Below are positions 53,425-63,234 of a DNA stretch of 64,000 bases, piece after piece. This stretch comes from Streptococcus massiliensis DSM 18628 (GTDB lineage: Bacteria > Bacillota > Bacilli > Lactobacillales > Streptococcaceae): the NCBI RefSeq assembly GCF_000380065.1, contig NZ_KB904364.1, positions 1 to 64,000 on the forward strand. Reading direction: 5' to 3'. Position 1 is the first letter of the stretch. Each line of letters begins with the position of its first letter. The position numbers were made by a program, and so were the translations under genes. The notes under the pieces were generated by a model. The model did no database searches, had not been told where the DNA came from, and saw only the letters and a program-made list of their open reading frames with translations.

Positions 53425-54021
53425 TTAATTCTGATCATCTAACTGAGTCAGGTTTAGTTCCTGAGCAATTTTGCGTTCACGTTGGCTAGGTTGTTCTTTT
53501 TGATTATAAATCTGACTTTTCTTCAGGAAGTCGTAATTATTTTTCTTAGGTTTTTCAGTCGGTTGAATTTGCTGCTCACGATTATAGGTTGGAGCAATAT
53601 CAGCCAAAATATAGTTATCTTGGTGTAAATTTTGACCTAATCGAGTGAACTTCCCTGCCTCTTCCTTTACCAACAGAGCAGTTGGCTTGCTAGTTACTTT
53701 CTGTTTTTTACTGAAATTATGCGTTTTAGCAGGAGCATCAGAGCGCAAATAGGCCGCTGAACGCTTCTTTTTCAAATCTGCTCGCGCTTCCTCACGCGCT
53801 AATTCTGCATAGGTCTTAGTAGGTTTCAACTCTTCTCTTAGATTGGTTGGATGTGGCGCCTGAGTGCTACCTGCGATAGGCTGCCAATCCAAATAATTTT
53901 TCTCAACATAGTCACCTAAAATATTACTAATCAAGTCACTATCATCATAGAGATTCATCTGCGGCATTGGCGTAAGCATAGGCTCACCGTCTGCCACAAG
54001 GGGAAATAATTTTTCTGTCAT
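53425..54021 (-). CDS. Conserved streptococcal protein between SNF2 and murC genes
   Basis: The 198-residue protein looks largely disordered, rich in Lys, Gln, Glu and Pro. Its more ordered N-terminus is [42 protein letters not shown]. No enzymatic motif or membrane segment is seen. Its place before murC is conserved in streptococci. A TATAAT on the minus strand near 54,075 may drive both genes. Confidence 0.7.
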   Translation of the reverse strand: MTEKLFPLVADGEPMLTPMPQMNLYDDSDLISNILGDYVEKNYLDWQPIAGSTQAPHPTNLREELKPTKTYAELAREEARADLKKKRSAAYLRSDAPAKTHNFSKKQKVTSKPTALLVKEEAGKFTRLGQNLHQDNYILADIAPTYNREQQIQPTEKPKKNNYDFLKKSQIYNQKEQPSQRERKIAQELNLTQLDDQN

Positions 54022-54148
54022 TCTTCTTTCCTCTTCTTTTTACTCATGAGGGCAAATCTTATTTCAACACTTCATTATAACCTATTTAGCTGAATTTTCA
54101 AGACCTAGCATTAATTTTCTTAACTTGGGAGCTAAAAAAGGCAAAAGA

Positions 54149-57100
54149 TTAGCTTTCAAGACCAATTCCCAAAATTTCACGAATGTCCTCAATAGTGAGG
54201 CTAGCCCGTGACTCTTTCCCATCAAGAACTGTAGAAACTAGGTTACGTTTGCTTTCTTGGAGCTCTTGTATTTTTTCTTCAATGGTACCACGCGTAATCA
54301 GGCGGTAAACCTTAACATTGCGTTCTTGACCCATACGATGGGCGCGTCCAATAGCCTGAGCTTCAACAGCAGGATTCCACCAAAGGTCAACGAGAATTAC
54401 TGTATCTGCACCTGTTAAATTGAGCCCAACGCCACCTGCTTTAAGTGAAATCAGAAAAGCGTCTCCCTCACCGTTATTAAATGCAGTCGTCATATCCTGA
54501 CGCTCACGGGCTGGAGTTGACCCAGTAATCTTAAAAGACTTCATTTCAAGGTTGGCAAGTGTTTGTTCAACAAGGTCTAACATTCCCCGAAATTGTGAGA
54601 AAATAAGTACACGATGCTCACTATCTTTGACTTGTTCAAGCAACTGCCGTAGACTTTCTAACTTGCCGCTTTCATCATTATAGTCTTCTATAAAGAGAGC
54701 TGGTGTATCACAAATCTGCCGCAGGCGCATCAATCCAGAGAGAATCTCTACCTTGCTGCGATTAAGTTCCTCATCAGATGATGTCAATACTCGCTCCTGC
54801 ATTTGACCTAATTGTGCTAGATAGATAGCTTTTTGGCTATCAACTAGCTCATTATGGTAGACAATTTCAGTTAAATCTGGCAATTCTTGAAGCACATCTT
54901 CTTTTCTACGTCGCATGATAAATGGTTTGACGAAACGAGCGACCGTCTCAGCTGGCATTTTTAAAAAGTCCTTTTTACTTGGTAAGAGCCCCGGTAAAAC
55001 GATTTGAAAAATAGACCAGATTTCACCTAAATGATTTTCTATCGGCGTTCCTGATAAGGCAAAAGTATGTTTAACATCAAAATTGCGTAAATATTGTGCA
55101 ATTTTTGTTTGAGCATTTTTCATGACCTGAGCTTCATCCAAGAAAAGAAAATCAAAACTCCTTTCACGATATTCTTCCACATCTTGACGAAAAGAAGCAT
55201 AACTAGTAATCAAAACTTGGTGATTTTCAGTAATCAATTTATCGCGCAAATCCTTTGTGCCATAAACGACGGTCACATCAAGTTGAGGAGCAAACTTAGC
55301 ACACTCACTAGCCCAATTATAAACGAGGCTAGATGGTGCAAGAATTAAGGCTCGTTTCTTTTCAGTCAACTGGCTGGAAAGAAAGGCTATGGTTTGTAGC
55401 GTCTTTCCCAACCCCATATCATCAGCTAAAATCCCGCCAAAGCCATAATGATTGAGCATGGATAACCACTTAACACCTATTTCTTGGTAATCACGTAGTT
55501 TGGCTTTGACTTGAATTTTTGGCAAGATGAAATCCTCTGGGTGGGTCAGATCATATGCCAAGTGCCGGAATTCTTCTGAAAAATGAACCTGCTCTTTACC
55601 TGCAAATATCTCAGATAATTGATAAGCTGCTAACTTATTTGTCTTAAATTGTCCATTTTTGCTTGGTCGCACCCGTAATTTTTTAAGAGTCTCAGAAACC
55701 TTTTTTGTTTCTTCATCAAAAATTAAAATGTTGCCAGATTTGCTGATATAGTAATCCTGTGCATTGAAGAGAGCCGCTAAAGCCTCATCAATTTCTGACT
55801 GTTCAACACTAGCAAATTCAAAACCGATAGAAAGAAGCCCACTATCTGAATGTAGTGCTACAGTTGGCTGTTCTACATGATAAAGTTCCTGCAAGCGATC
55901 TGAGACATGGACTTCCGCTAACTGTGCAAAATTGGTCAAAGTTTGCTGAAAAAAAGGATAAATATCATTTGTTTTTAAAGGAGGGCGACTTGTTTCAAAG
56001 TCAGGTGTAAAACCCGCCTCTTGAATCATTCTAAATAATGCTTCCTGATGCTCATAATGGCTAGCAAAAGGGAGTTTTGCCAAATCATCAAAGTTATTGA
56101 CTTGCTGTTGTCCATAATCAAAACTGATTGTAAGAAGAACCTCTCCTGTCTCTGCTAAATCTAAATTAAAATAAGCTTTAAAATCATGGATTCTCAAATT
56201 ATCAGGCGCGACAACTTGCCCCATTTTACGAAATTCTAAAATGCCAGATGCCAACTTGGCTTGTTCCAGTCGGTCAAATTGAAGAACTTTAACTCGATTG
56301 CTATCAATCGGGAGCTCTAAAATCGCGTGTAAAATCTGCTGCTGCTCTTGACTGAGTTGGTAGAAAGTCCCGTTGTAAAAGAGGAATTCCCCACCGTAGA
56401 GAACCTTATAAATACTTTCAATAATTGTCAATTCAAAAAAGGGTTCTTGCTCTGTCACCTCAAAACGAAAAAGACCAGCTTCCTCATGTAAATCTTGAAA
56501 AAAGACTTCTGGATAATCATACATGCTATGCTCTAGACAAAAATCAGATAAGTTTGCTAGGCGAGTGACTCCTTCTTCAAATAGACTAGCAGGAAAAGCC
56601 AAATGTCGTCCTTGATTGATAAAAACAAACTCAGAGCGATCATTGTCTCTTGTTAGTCCCCAAAGGTAGACCAAAAGCTCCTGACTAGGCTCATCAAAAG
56701 CTGAGAAAGTCAAAGGCTCATAATAACTTTTACCAATTTGATAATGCTGTTCCTTACGCACGGCGTCTAAGAAAGCTCGAATATCACGCACCACATAAGA
56801 GCGCTCATCGGGCAAGCGACTAATTCGTAAGGTCCAAATGAACTGACCTGTCAGGTCATCTTCCTGTCCCAAAGCAGAAAGTTGAAAACGAGGACTTTTC
56901 ACTTTTTTCGGTAAAATAGCATCTAAAAAAAGACTACCAAAAGACACGCGCGTCTGGACTTCCTGACTGTCTGATTCATGATTTTCCATTTTTGTCAAAA
57001 TTAGTTTGCCATTATCATCATTTTTCAGGTAATATTCCAGCGCTGCTAAATGGACACAATATTTTTTCTTCTGGAAAAAATCACAAGCACAAAAAACAAC

Positions 57101-57244
57101 CTCATCTTCCAAACTATAGCGAAGATTTTCGTTTCCGACACGCGCAAAAAGTAAGTCCTCCTTGCGATCCATGATGACCACTTTCCCCTGTTGGTAAAGC
57201 GCCATTCCTTCAGTTCGGATTTTCCCTGGGATTAATTTTGCCAT
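54149..57244 (-). CDS. SNF2-family DNA helicase/ATPase with SWIM zinc finger
   Basis: The 1031 residues open with a SWIM zinc finger (about 50-72: CACDFFQKKKYCVHL), followed by a long bacterial SNF2-associated domain (about 90-560) and the two helicase lobes: GGILADDMGLGKTLQT (motif I), LDEAQVMKN (DEAQ, motif II), SGTPIENHLGEIWS, VLIFSQFRGMLDL and IGRAHRMGQERNVKVYRL (motif VI). It is an ATP-driven DNA translocase, perhaps linked to transcription or repair. Full length and intact here. Confidence 0.93.
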   Translation of the reverse strand: MAKLIPGKIRTEGMALYQQGKVVIMDRKEDLLFARVGNENLRYSLEDEVVFCACDFFQKKKYCVHLAALEYYLKNDDNGKLILTKMENHESDSQEVQTRVSFGSLFLDAILPKKVKSPRFQLSALGQEDDLTGQFIWTLRISRLPDERSYVVRDIRAFLDAVRKEQHYQIGKSYYEPLTFSAFDEPSQELLVYLWGLTRDNDRSEFVFINQGRHLAFPASLFEEGVTRLANLSDFCLEHSMYDYPEVFFQDLHEEAGLFRFEVTEQEPFFELTIIESIYKVLYGGEFLFYNGTFYQLSQEQQQILHAILELPIDSNRVKVLQFDRLEQAKLASGILEFRKMGQVVAPDNLRIHDFKAYFNLDLAETGEVLLTISFDYGQQQVNNFDDLAKLPFASHYEHQEALFRMIQEAGFTPDFETSRPPLKTNDIYPFFQQTLTNFAQLAEVHVSDRLQELYHVEQPTVALHSDSGLLSIGFEFASVEQSEIDEALAALFNAQDYYISKSGNILIFDEETKKVSETLKKLRVRPSKNGQFKTNKLAAYQLSEIFAGKEQVHFSEEFRHLAYDLTHPEDFILPKIQVKAKLRDYQEIGVKWLSMLNHYGFGGILADDMGLGKTLQTIAFLSSQLTEKKRALILAPSSLVYNWASECAKFAPQLDVTVVYGTKDLRDKLITENHQVLITSYASFRQDVEEYRERSFDFLFLDEAQVMKNAQTKIAQYLRNFDVKHTFALSGTPIENHLGEIWSIFQIVLPGLLPSKKDFLKMPAETVARFVKPFIMRRRKEDVLQELPDLTEIVYHNELVDSQKAIYLAQLGQMQERVLTSSDEELNRSKVEILSGLMRLRQICDTPALFIEDYNDESGKLESLRQLLEQVKDSEHRVLIFSQFRGMLDLVEQTLANLEMKSFKITGSTPARERQDMTTAFNNGEGDAFLISLKAGGVGLNLTGADTVILVDLWWNPAVEAQAIGRAHRMGQERNVKVYRLITRGTIEEKIQELQESKRNLVSTVLDGKESRASLTIEDIREILGIGLES

Positions 57245-57294
57245 AAAACCACCTTTATATTATCCCTTTATTATAACATAATTTCCGTCTAAAG

Positions 57295-57327
57295 AAAAAG
57301 AGAGCAAGCCAAAACTCGTCTCTTTTT
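57295..57327 (-). terminator. Terminator of the SemiSWEET gene
   Basis: The AAAAAGAGA/TCTCTTTTT stem with a T run lies between the SemiSWEET and SNF2 genes. Confidence 0.8.
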
Positions 57328-57332
57328 CTTTT

Positions 57333-57593
57333 TTACATCAAGGCGGTAATCGCTGTAATCAAGCCAAACACAATCCCAGGCATATTAGCTGCGGCTAATG
57401 GAATATCTCGTTCTTTTTTAAAGAGTCCATAGTAAACCCAAAGACTACAGTTGATTGCTGCTACTAAAGGCTGAACAAAATTCCCCTTACTGCCAGAAAG
57501 GTTATCCATAATCTGCGGAATATAGGACACATACATCATGACCGACATAAAAGTCGCCACCCAACCCAAAATAATCATATGTTTTTCTTTCAT
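57333..57593 (-). CDS. SemiSWEET sugar transporter
   Basis: The 86-residue protein has three membrane segments and the PQ-loop motif MYVSYIPQIMDNLSGSKGNFVQP in the first helix. SemiSWEETs dimerise to form an alternating-access sugar carrier; the sugar is unknown. It lies 42 bp after der and ends at its own terminator. Confidence 0.93.
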   Translation of the reverse strand: MKEKHMIILGWVATFMSVMMYVSYIPQIMDNLSGSKGNFVQPLVAAINCSLWVYYGLFKKERDIPLAAANMPGIVFGLITAITALM

Positions 57594-57635
57594 TTTAAAA
57601 CCTTTCTTTTACTTAAATATTATCGCATTAACAAC

Positions 57636-58946
57636 TTACTTCCGTTTTCTTGCAATCAAATGGATGGGCGTACCTTCAAAAACAAAGGCTTTGCGGATTT
57701 GATTTTCCAAGAAACGCAGGTAAGAAAAGTGCATGAGTTCTTCTTCGTTGACAAAGATAACGAAGGTTGGCGGTTTGACCGCCACTTGCGTCGCGTAGAA
57801 AATCTTGAGGCGCTTGCCCTTGTCGGTCGGTGTGGGATTGATTGCCACCGCGTCCATAATCACATCGTTCAAGACAGAAGACGGAATGCGCGTATTTTGG
57901 CTCTCGCTGATATGCTTGATGAGAGCTGGCAATTTGTTTAAGCGCTGCTTGGTCAGGGCAGATACGTAGACAATCGGCGCATAAGCGAGGTACTGGAATT
58001 GGTCGCGAATGTCCGCCTCCCAATTTTGCATGGTTTTGTTGTCCTTTTCCAGCGTGTCCCACTTGTTGACCACGATAATGATGCCTTTTCCTGCCTCGTG
58101 GGCGAAGCCCGCAATCCGCTTGTCATACTCACGAATGCCTTCTTCGGCATTAAGCACCATAAGCACCACATCCGAGCGGTCAATCGCCCGCATAGCCCGC
58201 ATGACTGAGTATTTCTCGGTGTTTTCATAAACCTTGCCCGACTTGCGCATGCCAGCCGTATCAATCATGGTAAATTCTTGCCCCTCGCTGTCAACAAAAT
58301 GCGTATCAATCGCATCGCGCGTCGTTCCAGCCACTGGACTGGCAATAACTCGCTCCTCACCCAGAATAGCATTGATGAGGCTGGATTTACCGACATTGGG
58401 ACGACCAATCAGGCTGAACTTGATCAGATTGGGATTTTCTTCCACGTGCTCCGTTGGCAGATTGTCCACGATAGCGTCCAGCACATCGCCCGTCCCAATC
58501 CCATGGACAGAAGAAACTGGATAGGGCTCGCCCAAGCCCAGCGCATAAAAATCATAAATATCGGCACGCATTTCCGGATTATCGACCTTGTTGACTGCGA
58601 GGATAACAGGTTTGTGGGTCTTGTAAAGCATGCGCGCCACGTATTCGTCAGCATCGGTAATGCCCTCTTTTCCTGACACCACAAAAACGATGACATCGGC
58701 TTCATTCATGGCAATCTCAGCTTGGTGCTTGATTTGTTCCATGAAAGGAGCATCGACATCATCAATTCCTCCCGTGTCAATAATACTAAATTTACGATTG
58801 AGCCAGTCTGCCGTGGCATAAATGCGGTCGCGGGTAACGCCTTCGACGTCTTCGACGATTGAAATCCGCTCGCCTGCAATCCGATTGAAAAGCGTTGATT
58901 TGCCGACATTGGGCCGCCCCACGATAGCTATAGTTGGTAAAGCCAT
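57636..58946 (-). CDS. der: GTPase Der (EngA), ribosome assembly
   Basis: The 436 residues carry two tandem GTPase domains, each with GRPNVGKST or GRPNVGKSS (P-loops near 9 and 182), DTGG and DTAG switch motifs and NKVD/NKWD. A KH-like C-terminal domain (about 350-436) ends [12 protein letters not shown]-like. It is essential for 50S subunit maturation. It is the last gene of the nrdR-dnaB-dnaI operon. Confidence 0.97.
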   Translation of the reverse strand: MALPTIAIVGRPNVGKSTLFNRIAGERISIVEDVEGVTRDRIYATADWLNRKFSIIDTGGIDDVDAPFMEQIKHQAEIAMNEADVIVFVVSGKEGITDADEYVARMLYKTHKPVILAVNKVDNPEMRADIYDFYALGLGEPYPVSSVHGIGTGDVLDAIVDNLPTEHVEENPNLIKFSLIGRPNVGKSSLINAILGEERVIASPVAGTTRDAIDTHFVDSEGQEFTMIDTAGMRKSGKVYENTEKYSVMRAMRAIDRSDVVLMVLNAEEGIREYDKRIAGFAHEAGKGIIIVVNKWDTLEKDNKTMQNWEADIRDQFQYLAYAPIVYVSALTKQRLNKLPALIKHISESQNTRIPSSVLNDVIMDAVAINPTPTDKGKRLKIFYATQVAVKPPTFVIFVNEEELMHFSYLRFLENQIRKAFVFEGTPIHLIARKRK

Positions 58947-58964
58947 GATTGTTCTCTTTTCTAA

Positions 58965-59678
58965 TTATAATAATTTCTTCTCTTGTAAATAGTCGGAGCT
59001 GGCTGGATTTGCTGGCGCGCCAAATTGCTGCGCTAAACGCTCGCTCCAAGTCGCTAGGGCACGGTCTCCTGCATAATCCGCCTGCACCTGGTCATAAGCC
59101 TTGATAACGGTCTCGTCCTGCTCTTGATACATTTCGTCAAAAACCACCGCTTCATAAGGCAGTCGCGGTTTGACAGCGTGCTCTTCTGCCGCTTGACCCA
59201 GAGCCATACCAAAAATCGGATAGGTGTAAGCTGGCAAGTCGAAAAGCTGACCGATTCCCTTGGAAGCATAACGCACCAAGCCAATAATCACACCAGCATA
59301 ACCCAGACTTTCAGCAGCCAGCAAGGTGTTTTGCGCAGCTAGCGCCGCATCAACCGAGCTAATGAGAAGATTTTCCGTCCCTTCAGGGTAAAACTCGTCC
59401 GTGTGAAGCGCCACGCCCTTTTGCGCGCGATTGAGGTCACCGACAAAGAGCAAAAAAACAGAAGATTGACGAATAGCTTCCTGCGGCACCAAGTCAAAAA
59501 GTGCTGCTTTTTTCTCATTGCTACGCACCACAATAATGGAGTAAGACTGAAAATTTTTCCAGCTTGACGCCGCGCGCCCCGCATTGATCATATTTTTCAA
59601 GTCTTCTTCAGAAATTTCTTTGTCAGTAAAACGCCGAATAGACCTGTGCTGCCTCATCAAATCAATGGTTTCTGTCAT
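58965..59678 (-). CDS. NAD(P)H nitroreductase family oxidoreductase
   Basis: The 237-residue FMN protein of the NfsA/FRP type has HRSIRRFTDKEISEEDL at the N-terminus (FMN phosphate contacts) and GLVRYASKGIGQLFDLPAYTYPIFGMALGQ in the middle. It reduces flavins, nitro compounds or quinones with NADPH. It overlaps dnaI by 4 nt and lies 18 bp before der. Confidence 0.9.
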   Translation of the reverse strand: MTETIDLMRQHRSIRRFTDKEISEEDLKNMINAGRAASSWKNFQSYSIIVVRSNEKKAALFDLVPQEAIRQSSVFLLFVGDLNRAQKGVALHTDEFYPEGTENLLISSVDAALAAQNTLLAAESLGYAGVIIGLVRYASKGIGQLFDLPAYTYPIFGMALGQAAEEHAVKPRLPYEAVVFDEMYQEQDETVIKAYDQVQADYAGDRALATWSERLAQQFGAPANPASSDYLQEKKLL

Positions 59679-60574
59679 CTGCGATTTACTCCTTCCAAGC
59701 GAACTTCCTGCGCCAAGTATTTAATTCGTTCCATGACCCGCTTGGCTTGCCAAGTTTCATCCCCATTTTTCGCCGTTGCAAAATGACGCTCCAGCTCTTG
59801 GAAATTAAAATTGGAAGTAAAGAAAGTCGGAAGATTTTCCTGCATGCGATGCTGCAAAATGACCTGCAAAATCTCATCGCGCATCCAAGGACTGGATTGC
59901 TCGGCACCAATATCATCCAAAATCAAAACTTGCGCGACCTTGACCGCATCAATCTTTTCCTTGACGAGGCCTGAGCTAATAGCATTCTTGACATCCAAGA
60001 CAAAGCTAGGATAATGCAGCAAGGTCGTTGACACGCCGCGCTTTTCTGACAAATCATGCGCTAAAGCGGCCAACATGTAGCTCTTGCCCACCCCAAAGTC
60101 TCCGTAAAGATAGAGGGCTTTTTGGTAGTCAGGATAATCAGCGACAAAGTTGGTCAAAAGCTCAAAAGCCTTGTAGCGCCCTACGTCATCCAGGTCAACC
60201 TGCGCCAGACTCGCTTCCTTGAGACTGGCTGGCAGACTAATCAAGTTGAGGCGATTTTTTATCGCTTCCTGCTTTTGCTGCTCAATCAGCTCAGGTGTCT
60301 CCTCATAAGAAACATCTGCATAGCCTTCATTTTTGATCAAAATAGGCTTGTAGCCCTTGGCAATATAGTCTTGGTCACCCAGCAAAAAGCGATTACGCTC
60401 GCTAATATACTGGTTAAACTTGGAAATGCTTCGCGAAATTTCTTCTGGGATCAACTTTTCTTGCTCAATAAAAGCCGCCACATCTGGGTCGCTAACGATT
60501 TGTGCAACCAGTTCATCATACTTGAACTGATGCGGATTGTTCTTATGTGACAAGGTTTGTCCGATTTTCTCCAT
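59675..60574 (-). CDS. dnaI: Primosomal protein DnaI (helicase loader)
   Basis: The 299-residue AAA+ protein has an N-terminal domain (about 1-130) that contacts the replicative helicase, Walker A YGDFGVGKSYM (about 164-174), Walker B VLILDDIGAE and a TSNFNFQELE sensor. It loads DnaC (helicase) at origins and restart sites together with DnaB. It immediately follows dnaB. Confidence 0.95.
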   Translation of the reverse strand: MEKIGQTLSHKNNPHQFKYDELVAQIVSDPDVAAFIEQEKLIPEEISRSISKFNQYISERNRFLLGDQDYIAKGYKPILIKNEGYADVSYEETPELIEQQKQEAIKNRLNLISLPASLKEASLAQVDLDDVGRYKAFELLTNFVADYPDYQKALYLYGDFGVGKSYMLAALAHDLSEKRGVSTTLLHYPSFVLDVKNAISSGLVKEKIDAVKVAQVLILDDIGAEQSSPWMRDEILQVILQHRMQENLPTFFTSNFNFQELERHFATAKNGDETWQAKRVMERIKYLAQEVRLEGVNRR

Positions 60575-61747
60575 TTAGTCACCTCCTCCGTCTAGTTTGG
60601 CTAAGAGACGCCGTTTTTGCTCCTCTAACTTCGCCTGCTGCTCCGTGCTCGTTTCATTCTTGTAATCAGGATTGCTCCAGTCAGGTACATTGCTAGCTGG
60701 TTTCTTCTGATTTACTTGTCTATTTCGATCTTGCTTGGCTGAGCGAATCTCTCTGATCTTCAAAACGGCTTCTTCTGCACTTTTAATATCTTGACTAGAA
60801 AAATCATTAGCAAGTTTTAGACTATATTTCTCATTTAAATTTGCAGAAATTGATTTACTAAAACTAAATAGCAAAATGATATTGATTACTTCGTCCAAAA
60901 GTCCTAGTAGCCCCATGCTGTGTAAAACTTGACGCTCACTTTGTAAAATCATACCTTTACGGGCTTGTTTAAGTTCTGCTAAAAATTGAAGTGGCTTTTG
61001 CCTTTTCGCTTCTGCAATGATCGTTCGTTCTTGCTGGGTGAAGTTCTCGGTCACTTTTGTCTGAGCTAATTTTTGCTGCATCCGTTTGACTGAAATCACC
61101 TGATTGTGAGCCGTTTCTTTAGCCAAAATAAAGGTTTCATACCAAGTCCAATTTTGCTCCTCTGCTATAGCAAAAAGTTGCAATACAGCTTCTTGTTCAT
61201 TTTCAAAGCGTAACTGTTCACGCGCCATAAGCTGCTTAAAAGCTTCCAAATCAAAGCTAGGTGCCTTTTTTTTAGATGAATCCATTGAAGATACTGTTTT
61301 TTGAACATCATTTAAGCTGAAAATCTCTGAAAAACTGCTCTCAACAATCCGCCCACTTGGCTGTGTCAAACGTAATTTATTAACCGCAGCTTCTCCAATT
61401 TTATTTTCCAAAAGCTTAACATAAATGCTATTAGCCAAGAATTCTTCTGATGATAGCAGAGGCAGAAATTTGAGAGCATAGGCTTTTTCGCCTTGATATA
61501 GCTCCATCAGCCCTAAAGCAATTAAATTTTTTAAAGCCTGCTCAAGTTGTGGCATAGATATATTCAGATGATTGAGCACTTCATGAAAACCGTGAGTTAC
61601 CTGTCCATTATCCCCAAAAATCAGCAGATAATGGTAAACATCGGTTGACATCTGACCCAAAAGTGGACGATAGCAAGCCATCAAACTCCATTCATCTGGA
61701 TAAATGCGATTATTTTTTACATAAGTAAAGAGCTCGTTTGGTCTCAT
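60575..61747 (-). CDS. dnaB: Replication initiation and membrane attachment protein DnaB
   Basis: The 390-residue Gram-positive DnaB (not the helicase) has a winged-helix DDBH1 domain (about 5-95, GFHEVLNHLNISMPQLEQALKNL), a DnaD-like DDBH2 domain (about 290-350) and a basic tail (WSNPDYKNETSTEQQ, then KRRLLAKL). It acts in primosome assembly with DnaI. It starts two bases after the nrdR stop. Confidence 0.94.
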   Translation of the reverse strand: MRPNELFTYVKNNRIYPDEWSLMACYRPLLGQMSTDVYHYLLIFGDNGQVTHGFHEVLNHLNISMPQLEQALKNLIALGLMELYQGEKAYALKFLPLLSSEEFLANSIYVKLLENKIGEAAVNKLRLTQPSGRIVESSFSEIFSLNDVQKTVSSMDSSKKKAPSFDLEAFKQLMAREQLRFENEQEAVLQLFAIAEEQNWTWYETFILAKETAHNQVISVKRMQQKLAQTKVTENFTQQERTIIAEAKRQKPLQFLAELKQARKGMILQSERQVLHSMGLLGLLDEVINIILLFSFSKSISANLNEKYSLKLANDFSSQDIKSAEEAVLKIREIRSAKQDRNRQVNQKKPASNVPDWSNPDYKNETSTEQQAKLEEQKRRLLAKLDGGGD

Positions 61748-61749
61748 AA

Positions 61750-62220
61750 TTAGTCCTTCTTCTTACGGCTACCTTGAGTAATCTGCTGAAGCAGGCTTTC
61801 TAACTCAGCCACATCCTTGAAACTCCGATAAACACTGGCAAAACGCACATAGGTAATCTCATCTAGTTCAGCCAACTCGTCCATAACAAGACTACCGATG
61901 TAGTCACTGCTAATTTCATTATCATTGCTACCAATGAGTTTTTGCTCGACCCGACGGACAACACCTTCGATCTCATCGCTTGATACGGGGCGCTTCTGAG
62001 CTGAACGGATAATTCCATTAAAAATTTTATCACGCGAAAATTGTTCTCTTGTTCCATCTTTTTTTACAACGACGATTGTTCTTTCTTCCACACGCTCATA
62101 TGTTGTAAAACGATGTTGACATTCTTCACAAACCCTGCGACGACGAATCGTTGTTCCCTCTTCGGCCTGTCGACTATCAATAACACTAGATTTATTTGCA
62201 CCACACTTTGGACAACGCAT
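61750..62220 (-). CDS. nrdR: Transcriptional repressor NrdR
   Basis: The 156 residues consist of an N-terminal zinc ribbon ([13 protein letters not shown], about 3-35) and an ATP-cone (about 45-140: [30 protein letters not shown]). It represses ribonucleotide reductase genes by binding NrdR boxes when dATP is high. It is the first gene of the dnaB-dnaI operon. Confidence 0.97.
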   Translation of the reverse strand: MRCPKCGANKSSVIDSRQAEEGTTIRRRRVCEECQHRFTTYERVEERTIVVVKKDGTREQFSRDKIFNGIIRSAQKRPVSSDEIEGVVRRVEQKLIGSNDNEISSDYIGSLVMDELAELDEITYVRFASVYRSFKDVAELESLLQQITQGSRKKKD

Positions 62221-62354
62221 CTGCTTCCCTCCTGAATTCTTAATGCTTCATTATACCATGTTTTAAGAAATAACAAAAGCTAGTAAATTGGTATTCCCAT
62301 AGTATAGTGAAATTTCAGCTATCTATTTAGAAAACATTCACTCCGAAAAGATGA

Positions 62355-62402
62355 CAATCAAAAAACGAGAAATTTCATTTCAAAACTTCCCGTTTTTGAT
62401 TG
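62355..62402 (-). terminator. Terminator of the endonuclease-family gene
   Basis: The long CAATCAAAAACG/CGTTTTTTGATTG stem is directly after the stop codon at 62,403. Confidence 0.8.
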
Positions 62403-63218
62403 TTAAAATGCAACTTCTGCTTCTAACCCAAAATGGTCACTAACAACAGGTGTTGCTTTGCCGTCAAAAACAACAGCAGATTTTTCAATGTTGAAATCTT
62501 TACTTGTAAAGATATAATCAATTTTTAGAGCTTCCTTATTTCCAGCCCAGCCAGCAATATCGCCTTCAACCGTTGCTGTACCAACGACTGTAGCAGCAAC
62601 AGCATGACTATCTTGCAAAGCAAGTGGACTTCTTAAAATGTGCTGATAGCCTTCATAACCGACAGGATTGTTAAAATCTCCCATCAATACCAAAGGCATG
62701 TTGCATTGTAACAATTCTTCTTCTATCTGTGCCCACTCTTCTTGGAAGCCTTTATTCCACCAGGAAAGATGACAGGAAGCCACCGTTACAAGCCGTCCAT
62801 CAACTTCTGTTTCCGCCAAAAGTACTTTTCTAGTGTGATAATCCGTTGGATCGTTGGCATCTGAAACCAATAACTCCCTTGGTTTCAATGGATTTAAGGA
62901 TAAAATAGCAACTCCCTCATGAAACCGATCAAAACCAATATGATTATAAGCCCAAGACCAATGATAAATAAGACCTTTCTCTACCAATCTCTCCACAAGA
63001 CAATGTGCAAAGTGGTCTTTATGAATCGCAATAGCACCATCTACCGCATGATAAAATGGAGCCTGAACAACCTGTTCAGACTCCATTTCTTGATTGACTT
63101 CCTGCAGGCAAATGACATCATATTTTTCTTGAAGAATCCGCTCAGCTAGTTGATCTAGCTTTTTTTCTTGCTCATCTTCCATCCAACTATGAGTATTTAA
63201 AGTCAGGAATTTTGCCAT
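62403..63218 (-). CDS. Endonuclease/exonuclease/phosphatase family protein
   Basis: The 271-residue metal-dependent EEP fold protein has LTLNTHSW, ICLQEVNQE (catalytic Glu), VASCHLSWWNKG, LMGDFNNPVG (Asp-Phe-Asn) and VSDHFGLEAEV (Asp-His). The catalytic set is complete. The substrate could be DNA or a phosphoester such as a phospholipid head group. It lies 16 bp downstream of the PTS gene and may be co-transcribed with it. Confidence 0.88.
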   Translation of the reverse strand: MAKFLTLNTHSWMEDEQEKKLDQLAERILQEKYDVICLQEVNQEMESEQVVQAPFYHAVDGAIAIHKDHFAHCLVERLVEKGLIYHWSWAYNHIGFDRFHEGVAILSLNPLKPRELLVSDANDPTDYHTRKVLLAETEVDGRLVTVASCHLSWWNKGFQEEWAQIEEELLQCNMPLVLMGDFNNPVGYEGYQHILRSPLALQDSHAVAATVVGTATVEGDIAGWAGNKEALKIDYIFTSKDFNIEKSAVVFDGKATPVVSDHFGLEAEVAF

Positions 63219-63234
63219 GATTTCTCTTTTCTAT